A DNA stretch of 64,000 bases from assembly GCF_007559025.1 (NCBI RefSeq), contig NZ_CP041765.1, forward strand, positions 492,679-556,678. The letters are read 5' to 3'. The DNA is from Tomitella fengzijianii. Lineage in GTDB: Bacteria; Actinomycetota; Actinomycetes; Mycobacteriales; Mycobacteriaceae. Positions 1 through 8,146 of this stretch are shown here, in pieces. Below the pieces are notes generated by a model. That model saw only the letters and a program-made list of their open reading frames with translations, was not told the DNA's origin and did not search any database. How positions within the stretch are numbered: position 1 is the stretch's first letter; every line of letters begins with the position of its first letter. The translations under genes and the position numbers were made by a program.

Positions 1-66
1 ACCCGCGGGAGCCGTTCGCGATCGACGATGGGTGTGTTGCAGAACACATCCAGTCGAGGAGGTTTC

Positions 67-1575
67 ATGACAGCGCTCATCGAACACGGCTCGCAGTCGG
101 TGGTGCCCGCAGTACGGCGATTCCTGTCCGGGCGCAAGCAGTTGCTCATCGGAGGCGAGTGGGCGGACGCGGCGTCCGGGCGCACGTTCGGCACCGAGGA
201 CCCCGCCACCGGCGCCGAACTCGCGCAGGTGGCGCACGGCGACGCCGCCGACGTGGACCGGGCGGTGCGGGCGGCGCGACGCGCATTCGACGAGGGCCCG
301 TGGCCGCACATGAAGCCCAACGAGCGTGAGCGGCTGCTGTGGCGGATCGGCGACATCCTCAGCGAACGCGCCGAGGAGTTCGGTCAGCTCGAAGCGCTCG
401 ACAACGGCAAATCCGTGGGCATCGCGACCGCCGTGGACGTGGCCTGGGCGGCCGATGTGTTCCGCTACTACGCGGGGTGGGCCACCAAGATCGAAGGCTC
501 GACGGTCAACGTGTCGATGCCCTTCGCGCCCGGCGGGCAGTTCCACGCCTACACGCTGCGCGAACCCGTCGGCGTGTGCGGGCTCATCGTCCCGTGGAAC
601 TTCCCGATCCTCATGGCCGCCTGGAAGCTGGCGCCGGCGCTCGCCGCGGGCAACACGGTGATCCTCAAGCCCGCCGAGCAGACGCCGCTGAGCGCGCTGC
701 TGCTGGGCGAGGTGTTCACCGAGGCCGGATTCCCGCCCGGCGTCGTCAACATCGTCACCGGCTACGGCGACGCGGGCGCCGCCCTGTCCGGCCACGACGC
801 CGTCGACAAGATCGCGTTCACCGGCTCCACCGAGGTGGGCAAGAAGATCGTCGACGCCGCCAAGGGCAACCTCAAGAAGGTCTCGCTCGAACTCGGCGGC
901 AAGAGCCCCAACATCGTGTTCGCCGACGCGGACCTCGAGGCCGCGGTGCCGGGCTCGCTCAACGCGTGGCTGTTCAACCACGGGCAGTGCTGCGTCGCCG
1001 GCACCCGGATGTACGTCGAGGACACGATCTTCGACGAGTTCACCGCGGCGGTCGCCGAGGCCGCTTCGAAGGTGCGGATCGGCCCCGGCATGGATCCGGC
1101 CACCGAACTCGGCCCGCTGATCTCGCAGGAGCAGTTCGACAAGGTCACCGGCTACCTGCGCGACGGCCTCGCCGACGGGGCGCGCGCACTCTCCGGCGGC
1201 GGACGCTGGGGCGACAGCGGCTACTTCGTCGAACCCACGGTGCTGGTGGATGTGCAGCCGGACTTCTCCGTGGTGCGCGAGGAGATCTTCGGGCCCGTGG
1301 TGGCGGCGCTGCCCTTCAACGCCGACGAGGGCGTCGTGGCCGCGGCCAACGACTCGATCTACGGGCTGGCCGCCGGGATCTGGACGAAGGACGTCTCCAA
1401 GGCCCACCGCACCGCGCGCCAGATCAAGGCCGGTTCGGTGTGGGTCAACCAGTACAACGGCTTCGACACGGCCATGCCCTTCGGCGGCTACAAGCAGTCC
1501 GGCTGGGGGCGCGAATTGGGAGCGGGCGCCCTCGACCTCTACACCACCACCAAATCCGTCAACATCGCGCTGTGA
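67..1575 (+). CDS. NAD(P)-dependent aldehyde dehydrogenase
   Basis: This cytoplasmic enzyme of 502 residues should oxidise an aldehyde to the carboxylic acid. The sequence has the family hallmarks in order: the cofactor-binding stretch VPWNFP, the FTGSTEVG loop, the general base Glu in LELGGKSPN and the nucleophilic Cys in NHGQCC. An ATG at 28 is possible, but the ATG at 67 has an AGGAGG at 57-62 with four-base spacing, so I use it. The next gene is an alcohol dehydrogenase 30 bases downstream on the same strand, which suggests an alcohol-to-acid oxidation pair. The natural substrate cannot be told from the sequence. Confidence 0.93.
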   Translation: MTALIEHGSQSVVPAVRRFLSGRKQLLIGGEWADAASGRTFGTEDPATGAELAQVAHGDAADVDRAVRAARRAFDEGPWPHMKPNERERLLWRIGDILSERAEEFGQLEALDNGKSVGIATAVDVAWAADVFRYYAGWATKIEGSTVNVSMPFAPGGQFHAYTLREPVGVCGLIVPWNFPILMAAWKLAPALAAGNTVILKPAEQTPLSALLLGEVFTEAGFPPGVVNIVTGYGDAGAALSGHDAVDKIAFTGSTEVGKKIVDAAKGNLKKVSLELGGKSPNIVFADADLEAAVPGSLNAWLFNHGQCCVAGTRMYVEDTIFDEFTAAVAEAASKVRIGPGMDPATELGPLISQEQFDKVTGYLRDGLADGARALSGGGRWGDSGYFVEPTVLVDVQPDFSVVREEIFGPVVAALPFNADEGVVAAANDSIYGLAAGIWTKDVSKAHRTARQIKAGSVWVNQYNGFDTAMPFGGYKQSGWGRELGAGALDLYTTTKSVNIAL

Positions 1576-1605
1576 GCACCCTCGTGCTCTGACAAGGAGG
1601 AAACC

Positions 1606-2718
1606 ATGAAGACCAAGGCAGCAGTACTCCTGGAGGCCGGCAGGCCGTTCGAGATCATGGAGCTCGACCTCGACGGCCCCGGCCCCGGCGAGGTGCTCAT
1701 CAAATACACGGCCGCGGGCCTGTGCCACTCGGACCTGCACCTGACCGACGGCGACCTGCCGCCGCGCTATCCCATCGTCGGCGGCCACGAGGGCTCCGGG
1801 ATCATCGAGGAGGTCGGCCCCGGCGTCACCAAGGTCAAGCCGGGCGACCACGTGGTGTGCAGCTTCATCCCCAACTGCGGCACCTGCCGGTACTGCTCGA
1901 CGGGGCGTCAGAACCTGTGCGACATGGGCGCCACCATCCTCGAGGGCTACCTGCCGGACGGCACCTTCCGTTTCCACGGCGACGGCAAGGACTTCGGCGG
2001 GATGTGCATGCTGGGCACCTTCTCCGAGCGGGCCACGATCTCGCAGCACTCCGTGGTCAAGGTGGACGACTGGCTGCCGCTGGAGACCGCGGTGCTGGTC
2101 GGCTGCGGGGTGCCCTCCGGCTGGGGCACCGCGGTGAACGCCGGCAACCTGCGCAACGGCGACACGGCCGTCATCTACGGCATCGGCGGCCTCGGCATCA
2201 ACGCGGTGCAGGGCGCCGTGGGCGCCGGGTGCAAGTACGTCGTCGTCGTCGATCCGGTGGAGCTCAAGCGTGAGACGGCGCTCAAGTTCGGCGCCACCCA
2301 CGCCTTCGCCACCCCGGAGGAGGCGGCCGCCAAGGTCAACGAGCTGACCTGGGGGCAGGGCGCCGACGCCGCGCTGATCCTGGTCGGCACGGTGGACGAG
2401 AAGGTGGTCTCGGACGCGACCGCGGTCATCGGCAAGGGCGGCCGCGTCGTCATCACCGCGCTCGCCGACCCGGCGAAGCTGACGGTGCACGTGTCCGGCG
2501 CGGACCTGACGCTGAACCAGAAGACGATCATGGGGACGCTGTTCGGCTCGATGAACCCGCAGTGGGACATCGTCAGGCTGCTGCGCCTGTACGACTCGGG
2601 CGACCTCAAGCTGGACGAGCTCGTCACCAAGCGGTACACCCTCGAGCAGGTCAACGAGGGATACCAGGACCTGCGCGACGGCAAGAACATCCGCGGCGTC
2701 ATCATGCACGACGCCTGA
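1606..2718 (+). CDS. NDMA-type zinc-dependent alcohol dehydrogenase
   Basis: A medium-chain alcohol dehydrogenase of 370 residues. It has the catalytic zinc ligands (Cys in GLCHSD, His-Glu in GGHEG), the four-cysteine structural zinc loop (NCGTCRYC and a further Cys in NLC), and the Rossmann glycine run GIGGLG. The overall sequence matches the actinobacterial group named for N,N-dimethyl-4-nitrosoaniline-dependent activity, whose nicotinamide cofactor is tightly bound and recycled by another carrier. AAGGAGG sits seven bases before the ATG. It is probably co-transcribed with the aldehyde dehydrogenase before it, so the aldehyde it makes could be passed on. The substrate is unknown. Confidence 0.92.
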   Translation: MKTKAAVLLEAGRPFEIMELDLDGPGPGEVLIKYTAAGLCHSDLHLTDGDLPPRYPIVGGHEGSGIIEEVGPGVTKVKPGDHVVCSFIPNCGTCRYCSTGRQNLCDMGATILEGYLPDGTFRFHGDGKDFGGMCMLGTFSERATISQHSVVKVDDWLPLETAVLVGCGVPSGWGTAVNAGNLRNGDTAVIYGIGGLGINAVQGAVGAGCKYVVVVDPVELKRETALKFGATHAFATPEEAAAKVNELTWGQGADAALILVGTVDEKVVSDATAVIGKGGRVVITALADPAKLTVHVSGADLTLNQKTIMGTLFGSMNPQWDIVRLLRLYDSGDLKLDELVTKRYTLEQVNEGYQDLRDGKNIRGVIMHDA

Positions 2719-2730
2719 CGGTCACCCCTG

Positions 2731-2763
2731 CCCGGCAGGCGCGCGGTCCGCGCGCCTGCCGGG
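2731..2763. terminator. GC-rich hairpin between alcohol dehydrogenase and yjbQ
   Basis: Bases 2731-2745 pair perfectly with 2749-2763 (15 bp, 3-base loop). There is no T-run, as is common for actinobacterial terminators, so it may end the transcript of the dehydrogenase pair or only attenuate it before yjbQ. Confidence 0.5.
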
Positions 2764-2789
2764 CACGTTCGTGGAAGGAGGTCCATGGC

Positions 2790-3197
2790 GTGAAATCGGA
2801 GACGTTCTCCGTGCGCACCGGCGACAAGGAAGCGGTTCTCGATCTCACCGGCCGGTGCCGGGAATTCGTGGCGGACGAGGGCGGCGACGGCCTGTTGCAC
2901 GTGTTCGTGCCGCACGCCACCGCGGGCATCGCGATCATCGAGACGGGTGCGGGCAGCGACGACGACCTGCTGACGGCCCTGCGCGATCTCGTACCGGCCG
3001 ACGGCAGGTGGCGGCACCAGCACGGCACGCCCGGGCACGGACGGTCCCACGTGATGCCGGCGCTGATCGCGCCCTACGCCACGGTGCCGGTGGTCGGCGG
3101 CCGGCTGATGCTGGGCACGTGGCAGTCCATCACGCTGGTGGACCTCAACGTCGACAACCCGGATCGGCAGGTCCGCCTGTCCCTGCTGCGGGGTTGA
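2790..3197 (+). CDS. yjbQ: YjbQ family protein (UPF0047)
   Basis: A small single-domain protein of 135 residues. It shows the YjbQ signatures: HATAG near residue 43, HGTPGHGRSH near residue 81, and the closing WQSITLVDLN before the C-terminal strand. E. coli YjbQ has weak thiamine phosphate synthase activity in vitro, but the true role of the family is unsettled. The GTG start at 2790 is chosen because AAGGAGG at 2775-2781 precedes it by eight bases; the nearby ATG at 2785 hits a stop after two codons. A hairpin separates it from the dehydrogenase upstream, so it may have its own transcript. Confidence 0.85.
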   Translation: MKSETFSVRTGDKEAVLDLTGRCREFVADEGGDGLLHVFVPHATAGIAIIETGAGSDDDLLTALRDLVPADGRWRHQHGTPGHGRSHVMPALIAPYATVPVVGGRLMLGTWQSITLVDLNVDNPDRQVRLSLLRG

Positions 3198-3219
3198 CGG
3201 GGGCGCGGAGCGCCCGCGG

Positions 3220-4134
3220 CTACGGCTTGGTGAACCGTTCGCGCCGCCCGAGCCCCCGCAGCCGCATCCACTCGCGGAATCCGGCGGGGTCGCGCCGCTG
3301 CACCAGGAAGAACCAGCCGAAGCGCGCATACTCCTGCGGAAGCAGCCGCCGCATGCCGGGCTGCGCCATGAGGTAGCCGCGGTTGCGGTAGGTGAAGAAC
3401 CGTTTGCCGGGGTTGTCCGGGTACTGGGTGTGCATGCGGCCGCCGAGGATCGGTTTGAACTCGTCGGCGCCGTCGGGGTGCAGGTACGCGGCTTCCAGGC
3501 ACGTGCCGAACGGCAGCCCGGAGCGCACGAGCCGCCGGTGCACGTCCACCTCGTCTCCGCGGATGAACAGGCGCAGGTCCGGCACTCCCACCGCGTCGAT
3601 CGCCGCCGCGGTGAAAAGCGCACCGTTGAACAGGGACGCGATGCCCGGCAGCAGGTCGGATTCCGGGTCGTCGGGCCGGCGGAGTTCGCTGCGCAGGCGG
3701 CGCCAGGTGAGCCCGCGGCGCAGCGGGAAGGCGAGCTTGTCGGGCTCGGCGATGTCGCACACCACCGGCGACACCTCGGCCAGCCCGTGCCGGTGTGCGC
3801 AGCCGAGCAGGGTGGCCAGCACGTCCGGCCCGTCCGGGCGGCCGTCGTCGTCGGCCAGCCACACCCTGTCCGCGCCCAGCGCCAGGGCGTGCAGCATCCC
3901 CAGCGCGAAGCCGCCCGCGCCGCCGAGGTTGTGCCGCGAGCCGATGCATGTCGCGGGGATCGGCTGCGACTCGACGAGCTCGCGCACCTCGGGCTCGTCG
4001 GCGTTGTCGATCACCACCAGGTGGTCCAGCGGGCGGGTTTGCGAGGCGAGCACGCGCAGAGACTCGGCCAGTAGTGCACGGCGCCGGTGCGTGACGACGA
4101 CGGCGACGATCCGCTCGGTGTCAGGCGTCGCCAC
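3220..4134 (-). CDS. glfT1: Galactofuranosyltransferase GlfT1 (GT2 family)
   Basis: A 304-residue GT2 glycosyltransferase. The N-terminal strand AVVVTHRR, the NLGGAGGF loop and the metal/nucleotide-binding WLADDDGRPD mark the GT-A fold; GDEVDVHRRL fits the acceptor-side acidic motif of galactofuranosyltransferases. In mycobacteria GlfT1 adds the first galactofuranose residues to the rhamnose-GlcNAc linker of arabinogalactan on the inner face of the membrane. The assignment rests strongly on context: it follows wzt and wzm, as Rv3782 lies among Rv3781 and Rv3783. The GTG start overlaps the wzt stop by 14 bases and is preceded by GAGGGCGA, so translation is probably coupled. Confidence 0.88.
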   Translation of the reverse strand: MATPDTERIVAVVVTHRRRALLAESLRVLASQTRPLDHLVVIDNADEPEVRELVESQPIPATCIGSRHNLGGAGGFALGMLHALALGADRVWLADDDGRPDGPDVLATLLGCAHRHGLAEVSPVVCDIAEPDKLAFPLRRGLTWRRLRSELRRPDDPESDLLPGIASLFNGALFTAAAIDAVGVPDLRLFIRGDEVDVHRRLVRSGLPFGTCLEAAYLHPDGADEFKPILGGRMHTQYPDNPGKRFFTYRNRGYLMAQPGMRRLLPQEYARFGWFFLVQRRDPAGFREWMRLRGLGRRERFTKP

Positions 4135-4951
4135 GGTCGCCCTCGGTGATCTGCTGCTGCTCGCGGCGCATCTCCGCCATCACGGTGCGCACGTGCCGGG
4201 CGGCCTCGGGGCCCTCGTAGGCTCCGACGATCTGGTCTATCTCGCCGGTCTGGCGGATCTCGCCGCGGTCGATCCACATCGCCGTGTTGCACAGCTGCGC
4301 CAGGAACTCGTTGGAGTGGCTGGCGAAGACCAGGATGCCGGAGCGCGCCACGAGGTTCTGCAGCCGGATGCGCGCCTTCTTCATGAACTCCGCGTCGACC
4401 GCGCCGATGCCCTCGTCGAGCAGCAGGATCTCCGGGTCGATGCTGGTGACGACGCCCATCGCCAGGCGCACCCGCATGCCCGTCGAGTAGGTGCGCAGCG
4501 GCATCGCCAGGTAGTCGCCCAGTTCGGTGAACTCGGCGATGTCGTCCATCCGGTCGTTCATCTGCTTGCGCGTCATCCCCAGGAACAGCCCGCGGATGAT
4601 GATGTTCTCGTAGCCGGAGATCTCCGGGTCCATGCCCACGCCGAGGTCGAACACCGGCGCGACGCGCCCACGCACCTGCGCAGTGCCGCGCGTGGGCTCG
4701 TAGATGCCGGACAGCAGGCGCAGCAGGGTGGACTTGCCGGCCCCGTTGTGGCCGACGAGTCCGACGCGGTCGCCCTCCCGGAACGACACGGTGATGTCGC
4801 GCAGGGCCTCGATCGTCACCACATTCGAGTCGGTCTGGCCGATGGCGCCGCCGGCCCGGCCGAGCACCGACTTCTTCAGCGACCGGGTGCTGGCGTCGAA
4901 GATGGGGAAGTCGACGCAGGCCCCGTGGGTGTCGATGCTGACTCTGCTCAT
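4121..4951 (-). CDS. wzt: Galactan/polysaccharide ABC exporter, ATP-binding subunit (Wzt type)
   Basis: A 276-residue ATPase of the O-antigen/teichoic-acid exporter class. It has Walker A GHNGAGKST, the signature-region motif YSTGMRVRLA, Walker B EILLLDEGIG and the switch His in FASHSN. With Wzm it should flip lipid-linked galactan across the inner membrane for arabinogalactan assembly. It has no long C-terminal sugar-recognition domain, as expected for the chain-length-independent group. The open frame extends far upstream through wzm; the ATG at 4951 is chosen because the family sequence begins here and AGGAACGG precedes it. The 113 bases before it are a tandem repeat leader, described separately. 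Confidence 0.9.
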   Translation of the reverse strand: MSRVSIDTHGACVDFPIFDASTRSLKKSVLGRAGGAIGQTDSNVVTIEALRDITVSFREGDRVGLVGHNGAGKSTLLRLLSGIYEPTRGTAQVRGRVAPVFDLGVGMDPEISGYENIIIRGLFLGMTRKQMNDRMDDIAEFTELGDYLAMPLRTYSTGMRVRLAMGVVTSIDPEILLLDEGIGAVDAEFMKKARIRLQNLVARSGILVFASHSNEFLAQLCNTAMWIDRGEIRQTGEIDQIVGAYEGPEAARHVRTVMAEMRREQQQITEGDRGDA

Positions 4952-4992
4952 TTGGCCGTTCCTGTGCTCATACGGGCCGTCCCTGTGTTCAT
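4948..4992 (-). CDS. Possible 14-residue leader peptide ahead of wzt
   Basis: Starting at the ATG at 4992, the repeat array can be read as a 14-codon frame, MNTGTARMSTGTAK, ending in a TGA that overlaps the wzt ATG in the form ATGA. Such an overlap could couple wzt translation to a leader peptide. The frame is a by-product of the repeats and I have no independent sign that it is translated. Confidence 0.25.
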   Translation of the reverse strand: MNTGTARMSTGTAK

Positions 4993-5033
4993 ACGGGCCG
5001 TTCCTGTGCTCGTGGGTACGTTCCTGTGTTCGA
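4949..5033 (-). repeat. Tandem 20-21 bp repeats in the wzm-wzt leader
   Basis: Four consecutive copies of a 20-21 base unit, read on the minus strand as RGCACAGGAACGGCCCGTAT with small changes, fill most of the gap between wzm and wzt. Each copy carries a ribosome-binding-like AGGAACGG and, in three copies, an ATG in the place of the wzt start (4951, 4971, 4992); the fourth has ACG. Successive copies shift the reading frame, so the upstream ATGs are not in frame with wzt. Confidence 0.8.
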
Positions 5034-5064
5034 TGCGGCGCGCGCCGCGTCCTGTGCGGCGGCC

Positions 5065-5931
5065 TCACACCCAGTACGGCACGCGCGCGCGGTACTTGCG
5101 CATGGCCAGCAGCGCCGCCGCCCAGCCGGCCACGGTGAGCCCCAGCACGATGTACCAGTGGTAGGCGGCCGCGGTCTCGCCGAGCATGGGTGCGCGGACG
5201 ATCTCGAGGTAGTGGAACAGCGGGTTGATCTCGGCGAGCTTGGCCCGCTCCGCGGCGCCGGGGCGGTCCGCGAAGACCTTGGTGGTCCACACGATGGGTG
5301 TGACGTAGAAGAGCAGCTGGGTGAGGCTGCCCAGCAGCGGCGCGATGTCGCGGAAGCGGGTGGAGACGATGCCGAACAGCAACGTGACCCACACGGCGTT
5401 GACGATCAGCAGCATCATCGCCGGTATGGCGAGCAGCGACGACCACGAGAGGTCCAGCGACGTCCAGAACACCGCCAGGAGGATCACGTAGATGATGAGG
5501 TTGTGCGCCAGCAGCAGGACCTGCCGCCACACCAGCCGGTAGACGTGCACGCTCAGCGGTGCGGGGAGCTGTTTTATCAGCCCCTCGTTGGCGATGAACA
5601 CCTCCGAGCCGTCCACGATGGCGCCCTGGATCAGACCCCAGATGATCAGGCCGACGGTGAGATAGGGCAGGAAGTAGGCCAGGTCCTGGTCGAGGATCAG
5701 CGAGTACAGCAGGCCCAGCGCGGTGGCCATGACGCCCGTCGCGATGGTGATCCAGAACGGACCGATGACGGAGCGGCGGTACTTCTGCTTGATGTCCTGC
5801 AGGCCCAGCATCAGCCACAGTTCACGCTGCGACCAGCCGAGGCGCATGTCCGCGAACGTGCGCGTGAACGTGCGCGACCCGACGATGCGGTCGGCGGGAT
5901 CATGCGGGGCTGTGGTGACGGGATCGGACAC
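5065..5931 (-). CDS. wzm: Galactan/polysaccharide ABC exporter, permease subunit (Wzm type)
   Basis: An ABC-2 type permease of 288 residues with about six hydrophobic segments. It opens with the amphipathic REL.LMLGLQDIKQKYRRS region that these permeases use to dock the ATPase; the tail after the last segment is short and basic. It should form the membrane channel of the galactan exporter with the Wzt gene that follows. The longest frame begins with TTG at 5940, but the GTG at 5931 gives a normal start and has a TACTGT eight bases before it, which fits a leaderless transcript. It heads the wzm-wzt-glfT1 operon. Confidence 0.9.
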   Translation of the reverse strand: MSDPVTTAPHDPADRIVGSRTFTRTFADMRLGWSQRELWLMLGLQDIKQKYRRSVIGPFWITIATGVMATALGLLYSLILDQDLAYFLPYLTVGLIIWGLIQGAIVDGSEVFIANEGLIKQLPAPLSVHVYRLVWRQVLLLAHNLIIYVILLAVFWTSLDLSWSSLLAIPAMMLLIVNAVWVTLLFGIVSTRFRDIAPLLGSLTQLLFYVTPIVWTTKVFADRPGAAERAKLAEINPLFHYLEIVRAPMLGETAAAYHWYIVLGLTVAGWAAALLAMRKYRARVPYWV

Positions 5932-5939
5932 GGGAGCCA

Positions 5940-5945
5940 ACAGTA
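5940..5945 (-). promoter_or_regulatory. Candidate -10 element of wzm
   Basis: On the minus strand TACTGT ends eight bases before the GTG of wzm. A TANNNT at this distance is the usual arrangement for leaderless transcripts in Mycobacteriales. No clear -35 was seen. Confidence 0.45.
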
Positions 5946-6000
5946 CTAGCAGGCCGCTGTCACGGGCCCGTCGCCGTTCGCGGCGGCACAGGGGGAGCGG

Positions 6001-6624
6001 TCACAGGTACTGGCCGGTGCCCGGCATCTGCCCGCCGGGCGCCCCCTGCTGCGGGACGGCGCCCGGCGGCAGCGCGTGCCGCATCTGCTTGAGCTGTGCC
6101 TGCGCCGCCATCTGCTGCGCCATCAGCGCCGTCTGGATGCCGTGGAACAGCCCTTCGAGCCAGCCCACCAGCTGTGCCTGCGCGATCCGCAGCTCGGCGT
6201 CGGACGGGACGGACCCGTCGCCGAAGGGCAGCGTGAGCCGCTCCAGTTCGTCGCGCAGTTCACCGGAAAGCCCCTGCTCGAGCTCGCGGATGGAGGTGGC
6301 GTAGATCTCGCGCATGCGGGTGCGGCTGGCGTCGTCGAGGGGGGCCGAGCGGACCTCCTCGAGCAGCTGCTTGATCATGGTGCCGATCCGCATGACCTTC
6401 GCCGGCTGTTCGACCATCGAGGTCAGAGCGTTGCCGTCGTCGTCCTCGCCGCCGCCGTCGGCGCCATCGGCGGGCGTGCCCGCCCGGTCCTCGGCACCGT
6501 CCGCACCGCGGCCCAGGATGACGTAGCCGTTTCCGGCACTGTCGCCTCCGGCGCCGGTGCTGTCCGTGCTGTCGCCCGCGTTTCCGGCGCCGCTGCTTGC
6601 GGGGCCGCCTGCGCTATCACTCAT
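6001..6624 (-). CDS. bpa: Bacterial proteasome activator Bpa/PafE
   Basis: A 207-residue cytoplasmic protein: a low-complexity acidic N-terminus of about 80 residues, an all-helical core (from TSMVEQPAKVMRIGTMIKQLL to about residue 190), and a C-terminus ending in GQYL. In M. tuberculosis Bpa forms a dodecameric ring that docks on the 20S proteasome through this exact tail and opens the gate for ATP-independent degradation. The ATG at 6624 is preferred because earlier codons add only Arg-rich filler. It lies just downstream of the wzm operon, as Rv3780 lies beside Rv3781. Its presence implies that the organism has a 20S proteasome, which is not in this window. Confidence 0.93.
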   Translation of the reverse strand: MSDSAGGPASSGAGNAGDSTDSTGAGGDSAGNGYVILGRGADGAEDRAGTPADGADGGGEDDDGNALTSMVEQPAKVMRIGTMIKQLLEEVRSAPLDDASRTRMREIYATSIRELEQGLSGELRDELERLTLPFGDGSVPSDAELRIAQAQLVGWLEGLFHGIQTALMAQQMAAQAQLKQMRHALPPGAVPQQGAPGGQMPGTGQYL

Positions 6625-6885
6625 ACGTTTCCCGTCCTCGCTCGTTCTGCACCTATTGTGCCCGCCCCGCCGGACAGTGCGCCGCGGCTTCTGCACGGTC
6701 CCCCGTCGACTGCGGCGACCTGCGGCGTGAGGCTCTACGCGTCCGCCCGACGCGGCTGTCGTCAGGCGGACTGCTGTCCACTACTCTGTGCACGTGGTCG
6801 GTGTACATCGAACGGATGAAGTCCGTGCGGCTCGTGATGCGGGCCGGTACTCGTCCGCGGGTGGAGTCGGCGACCCGCGGACACA

Positions 6886-6891
6886 TAGTCT
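6886..6891 (+). promoter_or_regulatory. Candidate -10 element of the PLP-fold protein gene
   Basis: TAGTCT lies seven bases before the ATG at 6899, with no Shine-Dalgarno sequence in between, which fits a leaderless transcript. The 274 bases between bpa and this gene hold no other gene. Confidence 0.45.
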
Positions 6892-6898
6892 GTACGAC

Positions 6899-8125
6899 AT
6901 GGAATACGACGTCTGGGGGGTGCGCGGGCTTTTCCCGTCGCTGGGGGACGGATGGATCCATCTGGACTCGCAAGTGGGGATGCAGATCGCGGACTCGGTG
7001 GCACGCACGGTGTCGACTGCGTTCCGCACCTCGGTCTCCGATCCCGCGGGCGCCTACCCCTCGGCACGGCGCAGCGCGGGGATCCTCGACACCGCGCGTG
7101 CGGCCGTCGCCGACCTGGTGGGGGCGGACCCCGCCGGCGTGGTGCTGGGGCCCAACCGTGCCACGCTCCTGGCGCGGCTCGGGGAGGCCGCGCGGCGGCG
7201 CCTCGGCATCGGCACCGAGATCGTGCTGTCCCGCGTGGACGACGAGGAGAACATCACCCCGTGGCTGCGTGCCGCCCACCTCTACGGCTCGTACGTCCGG
7301 TGGGCCGAGGTGGACATCGAGAACTTCGAACTGCCCACGTGGCAGTACGCGGACCTGATCGGCGAGGCGACGGCCCTCGTCGCGGTGACGGCGGCGTCGT
7401 CGACGCTCGGCGTCAAACCCGAGGTGTCGGCGGTGGCCAAGCTGGCATCCGCGGCGGGTGCCCTGACCGTGGTCGACGCGGCCTTCCTGGCGCCGTACGA
7501 GCCGGTGGACATCCATGAGCTCGGCGCCGACGTGCTAGCCCTCGACGCCGCCATCTGGGGCGGACCTCCCGTCGGCGCTCTGGTGTTCCGCGACCCCGCG
7601 GTGATCGACCGGCTCGAGCGCGTCGCGATAGACCCGACGGCCACCGGCCCCGCGATGCTCGAGGTGGGCGCCCACCAGTACGCGATGCTGGCGGGCATGG
7701 TCGCCTCGATCGAGGTGCTCGCCGGACTCGCCTCGTCCGACGCCCAGAGCCACCGCGGCTTCGGGACGACCGACTCGCGGCGTGAGCGCGTCGTCCGGTC
7801 CATGACCGCGCTGCGCGCCCACCAGGCCGGCCTGTTCGATCACCTTGTGGGGTCGTTGCGGTCGCTGCCGCTGGTGATGGTGCTGGGGGCACGGTCGGCC
7901 GGCGTGCCGATGCTCAGCTTCACCGTCGCGGGGGTGCCGGCGAACCGCGTGACACAGCGCCTGGCCGACAACGGCATCTGCGCGCTGACGTCGCGCGGCG
8001 GATCCCGGGTGCTGGAGGCCATCGGCGTTGGCGAGGTCGGCGGCGCGGTGACGGTGGGCCTGGGCCACTACTCGACGGTCCACGAGGTGGACCAGCTGGT
8101 GCGGGTGGTCGCCTCCCTCGGGTAG
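6899..8125 (+). CDS. Cysteine desulfurase-fold protein lacking the PLP lysine
   Basis: A 408-residue fold-type I aminotransferase-like protein, closest in layout to NifS/Csd enzymes (and to the M. tuberculosis gene annotated aminotransferase Rv3778c). Landmarks are [10 protein letters not shown] near residue 168, the cofactor-side Asp in VVDAAF (residue 193) and [10 protein letters not shown] near 221. The lysine that binds PLP normally sits two or three residues before this last motif; here the segment reads [10 protein letters not shown], with Ile in its place. Only two lysines exist in the whole protein (173 and 181) and neither is at the site. It may be a non-catalytic or non-PLP member of the family. 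Confidence 0.82.
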   Translation: MEYDVWGVRGLFPSLGDGWIHLDSQVGMQIADSVARTVSTAFRTSVSDPAGAYPSARRSAGILDTARAAVADLVGADPAGVVLGPNRATLLARLGEAARRRLGIGTEIVLSRVDDEENITPWLRAAHLYGSYVRWAEVDIENFELPTWQYADLIGEATALVAVTAASSTLGVKPEVSAVAKLASAAGALTVVDAAFLAPYEPVDIHELGADVLALDAAIWGGPPVGALVFRDPAVIDRLERVAIDPTATGPAMLEVGAHQYAMLAGMVASIEVLAGLASSDAQSHRGFGTTDSRRERVVRSMTALRAHQAGLFDHLVGSLRSLPLVMVLGARSAGVPMLSFTVAGVPANRVTQRLADNGICALTSRGGSRVLEAIGVGEVGGAVTVGLGHYSTVHEVDQLVRVVASLG

Positions 8126-8146
8126 CGGGACCTGGGTGAGCGCGCA

